Below, piece after piece: positions 11,407 to 23,362 of a stretch of DNA of 64,000 nucleotides. The stretch is from Ustulina deusta (lineage: Eukaryota; Ascomycota; Sordariomycetes; Xylariales; Xylariaceae). Where the stretch lies: contig JAJNNX010000002.1 in the NCBI GenBank assembly GCA_023159155.1, forward strand, positions 1,302,001-1,366,000, in the 5' to 3' direction. The notes under the pieces are model-generated. The model saw only the letters and a list, made by a program, of their open reading frames with translations. It searched no databases and was not told the origin of the DNA. The translations under genes and the position numbers were made by a program. How positions within the stretch are numbered: the stretch's first letter is position 1; each line of letters opens with the position of its first letter.

Positions 11407-12012
11407 ATGCTACGACAAATCCCTCTCCCTCTCCTCTCCCTCCTCATAGCCATCTCCACGCCCACCCTCCCTCTCGCAACAGCCCGATCTCTTCCCAACA
11501 ATACCACCACCTCTCCCTCATCCACATCCACGGCCACCCCATCCAACACCACAGTCCTCAACATCGTCGACGGCAGCGACAGCAACTACACGTACATAGG
11601 CTGCTGGAACGAGACGTTCGGGCTCCCCGGGACGAACGGCATGCGCGCCCTGGACGGGGTTGACCAGGTGTTGCCGGGGGACATGACGGTAGAGCGATGC
11701 CTGGATTTCTGCGCGCGCAACACGCCGACGCACCCGTTCCGGCTCGCCGGCCTCGAGTTCTCGCGCGAGTGCTGGTGCGGCGACACGCTCAACGCCCTCA
11801 GCGTGCTGCTGCCGGACGACGCCTGCGACACGCCCTGCGACGGCGCCAACACGACTGCTTGTGGCGGCGCGCTGAGACTGACGCTGTATAATTCTACTGC
11901 GATCTTTCGGAGGCAGGAGAGCAGTGCCGGGAATCGGAGGGGGGAGGGTGCTTGGAGGGGAGCGGTTTTGGGGACGGTGGTTTGGGGATTGGGGGTTGCT
12001 TTGGGGGTTTGA
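11407..12012 (+). CDS. WSC-domain cell-surface protein, probable GPI anchor
   Basis: A 201-aa secreted protein. Residues 1 to about 26 form a signal peptide (a basic start followed by PLPLLSLLIAIS), followed by a Ser/Thr/Asn-rich linker. One WSC domain spans roughly residues 60-162; it opens with YIGCWNET, has VERCLDFC and ECWCGD in the middle, and ends CGGALRLTLYN. The C-terminus is a hydrophobic tail (RGAVLGTVVWGLGVALGV) preceded by a small-residue stretch, fitting GPI attachment. WSC domains bind carbohydrate in wall stress sensors and surface proteins; this one lacks the transmembrane and cytoplasmic parts of a WSC1-type sensor. The ATG at 11407 was chosen because it begins the signal peptide. 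There are no introns. Confidence 0.8.
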   Translation: MLRQIPLPLLSLLIAISTPTLPLATARSLPNNTTTSPSSTSTATPSNTTVLNIVDGSDSNYTYIGCWNETFGLPGTNGMRALDGVDQVLPGDMTVERCLDFCARNTPTHPFRLAGLEFSRECWCGDTLNALSVLLPDDACDTPCDGANTTACGGALRLTLYNSTAIFRRQESSAGNRRGEGAWRGAVLGTVVWGLGVALGV

Positions 12013-12256
12013 ATCGGCTGATAGAGGGTTGTTCTCATTATTATATATAAGGTGTTGTGGGCGCGGTGTTTGAGAGTGAAGGAAGACTCGCCTGTGATCA
12101 TGGTGTCCTAATCCTGGAGCGTTCATGAGTTCGTTGCCTTCGTGTTTGACACCTAAGAATACGAGATCAGGGAGTGGCTACGGGAAATCCGCTAGACGTC
12201 TTGTATACTGAAACATGATCATAATAGACATTATTCTCATCAAGCAGTCGAGACCA

Positions 12257-15200
12257 CTACCCCAAATCAAGAGGTCCAAGCCCCCTCGATTGGACTGCTT
12301 TCTGAACCTCCTGTTTGATATCCCTGACAACGGCGTCCCAAGCTGCCCTCCCCGGGTGTTCCCCCGACTCATCTTCATCGACGAGGAAATCCAACCATCT
12401 AACCAGTTTCTGAGCTTTATCCATGTCTCTTTCTTCGACGACGACTTTGATGAGATACCTCACAAACAACTCAACGTCTCTCTGATGAGGCCCATCGCTG
12501 CTAGTCTCTCGGTGCCACACACTCAACATGTCTCTGATCTCCACGAGCGTGGTCATCGCGCTGCCCGAGAATGCGATCTTGGGCGGTCGAGGAGGAAACT
12601 GCAACCTCGTCTGGCCGCCAGGCAGGGGCTCATCGCCCTCGCCATCTTGGTTTCGCTTGGGATTGATCTTGAGATCCAAGCCCGAGCGCTGGGCTTTACG
12701 TCGCCGGTGATCGGCAATCACTTCCTCGCGCACGTCTTCGGGTAGCTCAGCGAGGAACTCCTGGTCTAGCTCTTCCATATCCCCTAGCCCCGCATCATCA
12801 GCCTGCTTGTGCGAAAAGAGATTGGTTTGCACGATTTTGGCATTCGCATCGGCCTGCTGTTCCTTCGAGCGTGGCCCACGGCGCTTTGTTGGCGTTGTTT
12901 TCTTCGACAGCTGGATTAACCGGTCTCTGCGCGGTGATTGTGGCAGAAGAGCCTGTCGAGATTGGTGTTTATATGAGCTCAAGATTTCTGCCTTCATGTC
13001 TTCTGGGAGAGCATTGAAAACCTCTGGGTCGAACTCCGGCGGGATCTCATTAGCTAAGGCCGGACTTTGCGCCCTCGACTTTGTCGATATATCATCTCGT
13101 GCTTCGGAGCTGCTTCTGGCTCGGCCTTGGGCCATCAGCTTGCTTCGGATATCTTGGGGTAATTCGGCGAGCACCGCTGGGTCGGTGTTGCTAGGCAAGA
13201 TGAATTGTGTCCCTGAAATATTGAGGGGTAACCGAGCCTTGGCATCTTTATCACCTGCTTGAGCTATTATCAAGGCCGGATGCGGACCACGAGACTTTGG
13301 CTTCCTTGGAGTTAAAGGCCCATCTACGATCGGGTCCGGTGTGACCTGCCGTCCCTGAAGTGAGTCTAGAAGCTGGTCTGCACCACTGGCATCCTGAATG
13401 GGATCCAGAGCCAGTTTCTTGGCCGGCCCAGAGGTCTTGGGAGTTCCAAAACTCAATTTTTTCTGGCTTCCATCCGGGTTGGAAAGACCAGTTTTGACAG
13501 GTTCAAGTCTGGTTAGCTGAACGCCCAATCCACGCAAGTCACCCGGGCTGAAATTATAGGAACGGAGAATCGAGACCGCTTCCTTGCCTAGAATCTGATG
13601 ATCATGAGTGGCAATGCCAAATGAGACACTCTTGTTGAAGGTATCGCATTTTCCATGGCCCAGGTGCTTAGGCGGGTCAAGCGGCGCGTCCATAGACCGC
13701 CTCATAATCTTCATCGTGAGCTGTTTGCCTTTGACCTGCTCGTTCAGTAACCGCTTTTCCAACTCTTTGCAGAGGTTGAATACAAACTCCTCAGCCTCTT
13801 CCTGACTAATGAATCGAATGCCCCAGTTGACTTCAGCCGAAACAGACTTTCGAATTGGTTGCTCCCCAACCTCAACCTTATCAATTCCTCGAGCATAGTC
13901 CCAGAGCTTTTCCCCTGTCTTGGGACCGAGAGTGCTGACCAAGCGCTCTTTGGAAGTTTGCCGGATATCATTGACGAACTTCACCCCTATTTCCTCCAGC
14001 TTGCCGGCTGTACTATATGCGACGCCGGGCAGATCGTCTACTTTTAGTCCTCCTAGGAAGGTTTGTATTTCATCTGGTCTGATCCTATAATAATTTAAGT
14101 GTTAGAAATCAGTACTTATGGTAGAGGTTTGATGAGGGGCATGTGGGATCAAAACGTTCGTTAAAATGGGAAACACAAGGCTCAGGAAAAACGTACTGAT
14201 ATTGCCCTGCTGGCTTTGCTTTTCTGAGTGCTACTTTTGCCAACAGGATATTACCTCCAATGCCAACTGACACAGCGCACCCCGTTCTCACTTTAATCTG
14301 ATCTCGGAGAGACGATGCGATCTGATCAGCTGTTTCTTGTTCGCGCCACTACAAAACTTGGGGTTAGTCATTGCTACTTTGAGCAGACCTGGGAGTGTTA
14401 TGAGGCCGCGAGAAGCATCCGAGACCTGATTTTTGGCCGGGAAAGGAGCTTCTAAAATCTAAAAGTGGCTAAAACAGGAAGGGAACAACTCAGAGAATTA
14501 CTCACTATGCTGCCTTCATCTATCCCGGACCCATCTGATCCAACAGTGGATAGAATGATTGAGGTTGCGTCTAGCAAAGCTTCATCAATGCTGACGCTCT
14601 GCACCACACCCCCAACTTCTAAGATGCACTCATAGAATAGCCTGCTTGCGTCTTCATAAGCCGGAAAATCGTATGGTAGGACCTTGAGCTCAGGGCAAAG
14701 CTCCTTGGCTCGTTTCATCCACATGCCATTCTTGACTCCAAATTTTCTTGCAGGGTAATTGCAGCTGGCGATTTCTGACCCATCCCCTGTACCGTGTGCA
14801 ACTACGGCGGGCTTATCAATGAAGTTAGGTGCCGTTTTGAGTGACACGGCACAGAAAAAGCTGTCGAAATCGACATGCAGGATATATCTTCGTGCACCTG
14901 GTTTCCTCCTCGTTAGTTTCTTCTGCTGACTCTTCTCGGCTGCAAGCTTCTGCATTCTTGACTTCAGCTCAGCCTTCCAAGTCGACAGATGGTGAAGACG
15001 GCTTTCGGAGTAATATTGTCGTATAAAGTCGGGATTCGCAGTTGAAGATTTTTTCATTCGAGGATCTTGAAGCAGCAAAGCATTATGTTCCTCGGAAGTC
15101 ATAGGCTTACGTGGCCCAGGTAATACATCGCACGTAGTTTCGTCTCTGTTCATCTCGGTTTGAAAACCCAATATAGCCGGCTCAGTGGGCGCAGAAGTAG

Positions 15201-16044
15201 CCTCCTCCATACTGGAAACATCGCTAACATGATGTTCCGGATTGTCATCACCGAGTAATTGCGGGGTGTCACCAGAATTTAGCTCTTGGCCGATGGTGAA
15301 GATAGGTTGATTAGCTTCGTCCAAATCGTCCTCACAAGCTAGAGGACCTGCCGCCGTGCCCTTAGATCTACTGGGTGAACCATCTAGAGCATCAGCAAAC
15401 TCTTTTAGCTGGGACCTGTAGAAGCTGTTGGCTGTCTGTTCTCGGTAGGCAGACAGTGGTGACTGCTGTGTGCGTGTCTGTGTGGTGATGCCATTCGCAT
15501 CTAGCTTGATCGTCTTCTGCCGAGGGGATTCCTCAATGACGCGGTAGTCAGTCCACGGCAAGAGTCTTCCAGCATCGATAGAATCAGCGACCCACGCCGG
15601 CTTCACGATTCTATATTTATTGAAGTCGACCATCTTTTTCGGCGGTAGACTCGAAGCAATGATGTGGGTTGCCATGGTCTTTGAATCAAGATACTGAAGG
15701 AAGCCAGCGCCATGTTGGACCAAGTCACGGTGGAGGCTTTACCAGATTAGCTGCCTATCATGGCAATTGGTGGTTTCGGGGCATCGGTCGACTCACACGT
15801 GAAGCGGCGGTTGCGTATAACCGCTGACATGAGCGACAACACCCTTGAAAATATGTGGCTTGCCTGTCGATGAAGCCCTCAGCTCTGAGTCGAGGTTCTG
15901 AAGCTTCATCTTCTTGCGACGGAAGTAATCCGAGAAGCCGCCAAAAGCGCTGGGCTCATATTCTTCACCACCCTCATCGGAAAAGGCATGGTTCTCTATC
16001 CGCTTCCGCACAGCGTTTGAGTTCTTCTCGAGATAGTTTCCCAT
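12257..16044 (-). CDS. REV1: DNA repair protein REV1 (Y-family dCMP transferase)
   Basis: Translesion polymerase that inserts dCMP opposite lesions and scaffolds other polymerases. Exons are 16044-15797, 15736-14506, 14348-14197 and 14084-12257; introns are 60, 157, 112 nt. The product is 1152 aa and all phases agree. Domains in order: BRCT at about 62-147 (GYTQPPL, ATHIIAS, KPAWVADSI); Y-family catalytic core with the HVDFD motif at 371-375 (metal ligands D372 and probably later D467/E468 in SIDEA); little finger to about 760; three ubiquitin-binding motifs of the LPxDxRxE type near 848, 902 and 992; and a REV1 C-terminal polymerase-binding domain from about 1040. The BRCT is split by intron 1 and is restored only by the TAAAG acceptor. 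It shares a 487 bp divergent promoter with the RED-like gene. Confidence 0.93.
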
Positions 16045-16531
16045 TGTGAGGCGTTATGGATCCACCCGAACGCATCGATCGTAGTTTACCGATCCTTTTA
16101 AATGCCTGTAGCTGATCACCTGCATCATCATATTATAGGTGTAGGCTGCTTATTAAACAACTCTTTTGACACAATCATGATCTGGCGCGTATGGGAGAGA
16201 GTGGTACTTGTATATCCGCTGGGTACACGCGACCCATTGACACGTCATCCCGTGATTTGGTGCATTAACCCCACTATCTCAGCCACCGTCGATGATAGTT
16301 TAATGGGCTTACCAGCCACAGTCGCCCACCCTCGCACCCAAGTACCTGTCTGTACCTCACCTACCTAGGTACTACTAGCTATTACCTTGGCCCCTGGGTA
16401 ATACTTACTGCCTTGTTTGTTCATTTACGCAGTCGCATCACCTTGCCGCTGGAAAGATCGCAAGACACACTCCATCATAATCGCCGATGTACGGGTGGTA
16501 TAATTCCTAACTAGCAAATGCGCCTCTAGCA
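16045..16531. promoter_or_regulatory. Divergent promoter between REV1 and the RED-like gene
   Basis: This 487 bp lies between two opposed start codons. It contains CCTACCTAGGTAC near 16362-16374, one of many such motifs in the window. No defined factor site was recognised. Confidence 0.4.
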
Positions 16532-18149
16532 ATGAACAACGAGCAGTTTCGTCGTCTTATCGCTGCGAATGCGGCCAAGTCGTCAACTGCCGACAGCAAT
16601 GGCGCATCGTCGACTCCCTCGCGCGGAGTTGCCCTTGGATCTCGACAGAAATCGAGTATTCCTATGACACCGTAAGTTCACACGTCTTCACCTAGCAGCT
16701 CACCTCTGACTAAAATCAAGGCGCTCGGTAGCAGGTCTCCATAAATCCAATTTCGCGCGACAGCTAGCAGAGCGAAACCAACCCGAGCGGAAAGAGAACA
16801 AGTTTCGGTCATTTGCGCCGAAGGGCTCCAAGGTAGCCGAAGGCTACGTTGACCGCACGCAAGCTCGGCAATCTAAAGAACAAGACGACGAACGAGAGAC
16901 GAGGCTGAGCGCTCTCGAGGACGCCTTCAAGAAGGAGGAGATTGACCAACAAACTTTCGACCGCCTCCGGAGTCAGATTGCCGGCGGAGATTTATCAAGT
17001 ACGCACCTTGTAAAGGGTCTAGACTTCAAGCTACTCGAGCGAATACGGAAGGGTGAGGACGTCTACAAGGATGGCGAAGCGCACGAAGAAGAAGAAACGC
17101 CAGACGACATCGACGATGAGCTCGACCGTTTAGAGGAAGAGGACGTCTCGACAATGACAAAAGAGAAGACAATAAAGAAAGGTCATTTGTCCACAGCGCC
17201 TACGAATCTTTCTAGAAAACGAACTCGAGATCAGATTTTGGCGGAGATGAAGGCTGCGAGGGACGCTGCAAAAACCAAAGAGCAGTCCACTTTGGGAAAT
17301 AAATTCAGGAAATTCGGCGCGAAAGCACCTGGAACAAGGATAGAGCGAGACAGTAGAGGTCGAGAAGTAATGATAGTCGTCGACGAGGATGGTAACGAAA
17401 AGCGCAAAGTACGCAAGACCGCAGCGGATGAGCCATTACAAAAAGCAAGCGACATAATGATGCCCGATCCAAAAGCGAAGCCGCTGGGGATGGAGGTTCC
17501 CGACATATACAAGTCGAAAGCCGAGGAGCCAAAAGAAAGCGACAACATTTTCGATGACGTAGATGATGACTATAACCCACTTGTGGAATTGGATGATGAC
17601 TCGGATGAAGATGAAAAGGGCAATGAAATGTCCGTTGAGCAGGCGAAGACTGAAGATGCAGACAAAGAAGCTAAGAATATGTTGCCACCGCCTCCTCGGC
17701 CTGTCGGCCCATCCGAGCCACGAAACTACTTCAAAGATTCAAGAACCGGCCTGGTGTCTTCCGAAACCTTGGCAGCGCCGTCCATGTCGGATCCTGCAAT
17801 CCAGGCGGCCTTCAAGAAAGCAGCATCTCTTCGAGTTATTGCCAATTCTTCAGAGGAAGATGACAAAGAAGCAAGGACGATAGCGGAACGACGGCGTAAA
17901 ATGTTGGAAAACAATGATCGTGACGCCGAAGATCTGGACATGGGCTTTGGCACAAGTCGGCTTGACGACGATGCGGATCTCGATGAGGAGAGAGTCAAGT
18001 TATCGGAATGGGGCCGGGATGATGAAGAAGGAAATGATAGCAGAGGCAGTGGTTCAAAGCGCAAGAGAGGACCGAAGAAGCGAAAGGGGGATGGTAATAA
18101 TGCAGCCGACGTCTTGCGCGAGATTGAAAGACAGCGGGCTGCCAAATAA
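16532..18149 (+). CDS. RED-like protein (IK/RED splicing-factor family)
   Basis: Nuclear protein related to human RED/IK, a spliceosome component. Exon 1 is 16532-16671, the intron 16672-16720 (GTAAGT donor, CTGACTAA branch, CAAG acceptor, phase 2) and exon 2 16721-18149, giving 522 aa. The N-terminus (MNNEQFRRLIAAN) leads into the RED_N region with HKSNFARQLAER, the KVAEGYVDRTQARQ block and a LVKGLDFKLLERIRKG segment. The rest is highly charged, with acidic stretches near the middle and a basic C-terminal tail (KRKRGPKKRKG) that may be a nuclear localisation signal. Translation from the internal ATG at 17154 alone would miss the diagnostic N-terminal domain. Confidence 0.82.
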
Positions 18150-18767
18150 CCAGCGTCATGTCATTTATGAGCGCGATTTAGAATTTCGTTCTTCAAATGC
18201 ACCGATTGTCAAAGTTTCACAAATTCGATTTTGCGGTAGCCAAGTGCAAAAACGCCATGGGCGATGTGTCTGCGTGTATAGTCAAATGGTACTTACTACT
18301 TCTGGGATGGGAGCCAATAAGAGATTAGGGATTTGCTCATCCCGCCTTCAGCTCTTACAAGCCTCGTGAACAATAACCGCATCCAAGCAGGTCAGGTTAC
18401 ATAGATTCGAGATGTCTGATATAATCAAGATGTATGTTTTGCGGGACTTTGCAATGCACCGCCTCCGAATCTCTCCACAAGGAACAGGACTAAGGAGGAA
18501 AACAAATAAGCAGACAACAGCGTGGCAATCAAATATCAAAGGCCCACAAACATAGCCAACTAACTGCCTGGGCAAGTCTATAACCCTTATTCAAGTGTAT
18601 ATCCTATTTATCTCCTCTCTTTCTAGTGGTAACAACTGCCTGACGATCCTTCTCCATCGACTTCATCATTCTCATCCCCGCACATACAAACTCATATGGT
18701 TCCGAGTTGAGGCCAGGAAACCTGGTAGAGCTGTGAGACCGCATCGCGAATAAGACTCAAACTTACT
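18150..18767. other. Intergenic region
   Basis: It holds the 3' flank of the RED-like gene and the presumed promoter of the nucleoside hydrolase gene. Nothing else was recognised. Confidence 0.5.
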
Positions 18768-20327
18768 ATGTCGGACACTGTCCCGCTCTGGTTGGACTGC
18801 GATCCAGGTCACGATGTAAGTATAATAAACCCATTCATTCGTCGCTCATGAAACCCCGCCGGCGCTGTCGTCTCAAGGTCACCTCATCTTGTCTTAATCA
18901 CGCCTCACGTGTATGGTCGGAGAGTCACCGAGACATCGATACGCTTCAAGTCTTCTAGGTACTGCGATGAAATGCGGATATCCCCACAAATCCGAACTCA
19001 TGCTCATATTCACACCCAATGTGTACGTACTCAACACCAACCGACTAACATGGAACGCTTACCCAGGATGTCTTCGCCATTCTATTCGGCGCCTACCATC
19101 CAGGCATCCAGCTGTTGGGAATAAGCACAGTTCACGGCAACGCACCAGTACACAAGACAACAAATAACGCACTCTCCGTGCTGTCCGCTATCGGAAAGCA
19201 TGACACCGTCCGCGTGTACCCGGGGGCCGCGAAGGCGCTGCGGCGGGATGCCGTCCACGCGACCGCGATCCACGGGGAGTCGGGGCTCGACGGGACAGAC
19301 CTGCTGCCACCACCGACGCTCTCGGCTCTCGACACGTCGACGTCCGCCGTCGAAGCCATGGCGTCCACGTTGCGAGCCTGCGAGCCCGGCACGCCGTGGG
19401 TCGTGGCCACCGGGGCGCTGACCAACGTCGCCGCGCTGTTCGCCGCGCACCCAGACCTCAAGTCCCACGTCGCGGGCGTGAGTATCATGGGCGGCGGCAT
19501 CGGCGGCGGCTTCACGGCTGCCGTGATGGGCCGCGTCGACGACGTCGAGCGCGTGGGCAATTACACGCAGTGGGCCGAGTTCAACGTCCTCATCGATCCC
19601 GAGGCCGCGGCCGCGCTGCTCCACGATCCCATCCTGGCCCCGAAATCGACGCTCGTGCCGCTAGATCTCACGCATCTCGTGCTGGCGACCAAAGAGGTGC
19701 AGGATCTGCTGTTGAGGGGCACCGAGGCGGCAGCGGCGACGACGTCCGCGGCGGAGGACCTGGCGGACAAAGAGGCCACGGCCAAGTCTACGTTGCGGCA
19801 GATGCTAGTCGAGCTGCTCATGTTCTTTGCGGGGACGTACCGGTGAGTGTTCCGCCCGTCCTGGATTGATGTCTTTATTTTAACCCCGGACCCCCTTCCA
19901 TATCTCCACATATAACGCCTCGCGTTGTGTCACCCAAGACCATAAGCGACGCCAACTAACCAAGGGACAAATTAGCGATGTCTTCGGCATAGTCGAGGGT
20001 CCGCCGCTGCACGACCCGCTCGCCGTCGCGGCCATCTTGGCGGGGACGAGCCACGAGATCCCTTTCTACGACTTCGATTCCGCGAACCCCAAGGAGCCGG
20101 CGCCGAGGGAGAGATTCGAAGTCCGCGTCGTTACGGAGGGGACTCTCGAGGATGCGAGGGAAAGGGGTACGCAGACGGGACGCACAATCGCACGGCTGCT
20201 GCCGCCGGGTGAAGAAGGTGTCCGCATCCCCCGCGGACTCAATATCGAGCTATTCTGGAAAGTCATGGAGGAGTGTGTGCAGAAAGCCGACGAGGTGAAT
20301 GCGGAAAATACAGGGGTCATTAGGTAA
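18768..20327 (+). CDS. Inosine-uridine preferring nucleoside hydrolase
   Basis: Purine/pyrimidine salvage enzyme that hydrolyses the N-glycosidic bond of ribonucleosides (URH1-like). Exons are 18768-18815, 19067-19842 and 19976-20327; introns are 251 and 133 nt, with GACTAAC and AACTAAC branch sites. The protein is 391 aa. The family Asp cluster DCDPGHDD spans the first splice junction (residues 10-17) and provides the calcium/ribose site. GGGIGGGF and the FNVLIDPEAA block follow, and the C-terminal VEGPPLHDPLAVA carries the conserved His271-Asp272. The first intron is long for this window; an extra microexon there cannot be excluded, but the phase 0 join gives the exact family motif. The coding exons are markedly GC-rich. 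Confidence 0.88.
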
Positions 20328-22197
20328 GGGGGAAAATCGAGCGATTAAGTGGGATGGAAATATACTGGGTAGATGATGGTGCGCGCGTGTCGGGAAATAC
20401 CTAGGAAAAGGGGGAGATCAAGGGACGAAGGTGGTGCATGGGAAGAGTTCGGCTTGGGGATGACATCAACGAGGAGGACTATTTCCCCTTGTTTTTAGAA
20501 ATAAATTAGCCGCTCTAGTTAGCGTTGATGAATGAGACATTGATGATGTGAATGGATGGGTTTCGCGGTGTTCTAGAGCCAGTAATTTATACGAAGCCTA
20601 CTACACTATAGATGTGATATATGACATAGCGAAATCTCGAGCACCCCGACACATGCTAACGAGTAGTATTTCAGTCTATGAGTGAGTGAGTATCCCGTCA
20701 GTTCCAAGTATTGTGTACAGAATTTACCCTGGGTATTATCCAATATTCCCTATACAACCAAACTACCTAATCATTGTCTAAGGGGAGGCCAAAAAGCTCG
20801 ATTATCTTCCGCTTCGCGTGGCGCGACAGGAGGTGAAATCAATTATCTTACCAGGTAAGTAGGCGGGAGGCTGAGATAGTGAGGAACCCAATCGCTGCCG
20901 CACTAGGGAAAAGAAAGAAAGAAAGAAAATAAAAATAAAACCCCGAAAGGGGTTTGTTGGCTCTACCTTGTGGGAACATGGAAGGCTTAATTACAAGAGT
21001 TCCAAACATATGTGAAATACCTTCCATGCTGAATTCGTTACATCAGTACGCATGCTTCGGATATGCCATTCGCGCTTTTAAGATGGGCTGTAGTCGTAAA
21101 ACAACGTTATGAGTAGATCCGCGTGAATAAGATCAGCAAGGCTGGGTCTAGCTTCTTTGAAACAATTTCTAAGACGATGTGTATCAATTCATCTTAGATA
21201 TTTCGGACGGTTATATCAACAATTGTCCGGCTGTCTTTGCCGAAGGGAGTGCGATGCGGCTTCAAAATGATTTGCCACTTCCGCTGTTCTGAGTAGCATT
21301 TCGACCTTGCCAACATTCTCTTCATTTATTTGATGGTCTCGAATCTTCTCGATACTGGCCGCCAGCGAACCTACCACGAAGTATAATATCGTCCAGCGCA
21401 TCACATAAACGATCTCTTAGAAGGATATTAACATGGAGCCGCCCGGCATTTGTCTACTGACAACATAGTCTTGAAAGATCTCCTTTCCAAGGTTAGCCCG
21501 AAAGGTGCTGCTGGGTGGAAATGGATTGAGAGTCTATGTTAAGAGATCATAAAATTGATAGTCGAGTGCGCAAGCTGATAGTTTAGGCTACTACTAATAC
21601 TAGGCTAGAAGGGAATGATATGATTCGAATATTTCTGCCCATATAAGGCCATCAGACTCTTCAAGTCCTCGTTTGTCACTATTCCAGTTCGACCCGGGTT
21701 CGACCCTGCGTCATCTTAATCATTGTTCAGGACACCTTATGCCCAACAAAAACAACAGCAGTTTTTGAGAATATGCGAAGTCCTTCAATAAGTGGTGTTG
21801 TCTATTATTCTTTAGGCAGTCCACCAGCCACCAGTTACCCTCCGCATACTGAGCCGCAAGAGCGCATTCTGGCTCGTCTATCAAGGTCATGCCAGAGGCC
21901 CTTTAGGGAGGCGAGTCCACTCCCTTTATGAGTGAAACTCGCGACAGACCGTCGTGGATTGAAGAATAGCCTGGGTCAATGGTGGCAGTTCCCCCCCGAA
22001 GCTGCAGGGCACGATATTTTCCGAGGTACATACGGGTCGAAAACTTGTCGATACAGGATAGCTATGATAGGTCAAGCCACATCAGCTCCTGCCAAGGTTT
22101 CTCGTGATCACCGCCGCTTCCTCTTCATTTGGCTGCAGCGCTTTAAACGGCGAGATGATTCTACCATAGCGGTTGGTAAGCATATGCAGATAACCGT
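20328..22197. other. Intergenic region between convergent genes
   Basis: No convincing gene in 1.9 kb. It contains an AAAG microsatellite near 20910-20930 and a small minus-strand ORF (21216-21404) with a hydrophobic N-terminus that I could not support as a gene. Confidence 0.45.
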
Positions 22198-22800
22198 TCA
22201 GCTCTCTGACGTTTTAGCAGTGACTTCAGCCTCGGTATTGTCGGCCTTGGGTTCGCCGTCGGCATCGAAGCCTAAAGCCTCTAGCTCTCGAATGAGCTCA
22301 TTGATCTTAATAACCTTGGCGATCTGCTCGGGTAGCAGAGACTCCCCGCCCTCCTTCTTGTTCTTCAGCTCTTTGGCCTGTTTCAGTTTCTTCTTAAGAT
22401 TGCGTGCTTTCTTGTCTCTTTCGGCTTCAGTATCGACTTCTTCGGGCTTCGTCTCTGTGGAAGGTGGTGTCTTGTCGGTCGCAGTGTCCCGAGACTCATT
22501 GGCTGACTTAGCCTTCTTTCTGGCTTCTCTGCGCTTGGCGTTTTTATTGTTCGCGGATGACGGCGTTTCTTGCTGCTTGTCTTGCAAGCCTTCAGCACCC
22601 GGTATACCGCCTTTGCCACGATTGCGAAAGTCTTCGGCGGTACGATTCTTGTAGATCTCGACGTCTTCCGGAGGGCGGTATCCGGGTCTAATCTTGATAG
22701 CTTTCCTTGTCGTGCCATCGGCTCGCATGGACTCGGGAATATGCCGCTCGCCACTGTTTTCGTCCGTGACGATGCCTGACCGAGATGGTTCGGAAGGCAT
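22198..22800 (-). CDS. PYM1: Partner of Y14 and Mago (PYM), exon-junction-complex disassembly factor
   Basis: A 200-aa protein related to PYM/WIBG, which binds the Mago-Y14 heterodimer and helps to remove exon junction complexes. The N-terminal Mago-binding region is intact: GIVTDENSGERHIPES, then RKAIKIRPGYRPPED and VEIYKNR. The rest is a charged, Lys/Glu-rich helical region, ending with a short conserved-looking helix (KVIKINELIRELEALGF). The frame is open upstream, but the ATG at 22800 (MPSEPSRSG) lies just before the domain. The upstream sequence is a 9-bp tandem repeat (TCTTGGTCT type, 22830-22855) that looks like 5' UTR. There are no introns. It shares a promoter region with QCR9. Confidence 0.85.
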   Translation of the reverse strand: MPSEPSRSGIVTDENSGERHIPESMRADGTTRKAIKIRPGYRPPEDVEIYKNRTAEDFRNRGKGGIPGAEGLQDKQQETPSSANNKNAKRREARKKAKSANESRDTATDKTPPSTETKPEEVDTEAERDKKARNLKKKLKQAKELKNKKEGGESLLPEQIAKVIKINELIRELEALGFDADGEPKADNTEAEVTAKTSES

Positions 22801-23362
22801 TGGGCCAGAGTTGAAAAAGTGGTCTTCTTGGTCTTCTTGGTCTTCTCGGTAGTTGGATTCTATGTTGCAGTGTATGATATGGCCCACGTCGGGGGACACC
22901 AATACAATCCAGCCGAAACTCGACAGTGGTGCCTCTCGACAGCTATAGCTAGAATTCGAAAAACATAATGACGAGGGGCTGTGAAGCGGGACAAATTGGG
23001 ACAGTGCTTGATGAAGTGGGACTACCTGTAATGCGTAAGGGACAGCCCACTATCCTAAGCTAAGTAAGTAGATAGGTAGCACCTACCAAGCAGTACGTAT
23101 CTGCTGGACATCCATTAGGAAGCCCACACGGTGGGGCTTAGGGCAGCTCCTGCCAATCGGGTGCGACTATTTTCCAACTCCTCGGAATCTTCAAGGTGCG
23201 CTGCTTGGTAGCGGAGGCAGTGACTTACCGAGCCTCACAAAATCATCCGTCAACTCTTCAACTCCTGCCCAGTCCAAGCGCAGTCCAATTGCACTTCGCA
23301 AGACCGTGAAATAGCCCATCCGCACCATTGGCCCCGTCTATTCGCCCAAGTTCATCATCACC
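22801..23362. promoter_or_regulatory. Divergent promoter between PYM and QCR9
   Basis: This 562 bp lies between two opposed start codons. It contains the 9-bp tandem repeat next to PYM and TAAGTAAGTAGATAGGTAG-like sequence near 23060-23080. No defined site was recognised. Confidence 0.4.

Noticed and set aside
11518..12126. Long minus-strand ORFs over the WSC gene
   Set aside because: High-GC antisense shadows; the plus strand has a signal peptide, a Cys-patterned domain and a GPI tail.
21216..21404. Small minus-strand ORF with a hydrophobic N-terminus (possible secreted peptide)
   Set aside because: 62 codons, no homology recognised, no supporting neighbouring signals; chance is as likely.
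21690..21715. tRNA-like GGTTCGACC sequence
   Set aside because: The arms do not pair beyond two bases and no acceptor stem is present.
21932..22654. 240-codon plus-strand ORF
   Set aside because: Antisense shadow of the Lys/Glu-rich PYM coding sequence.
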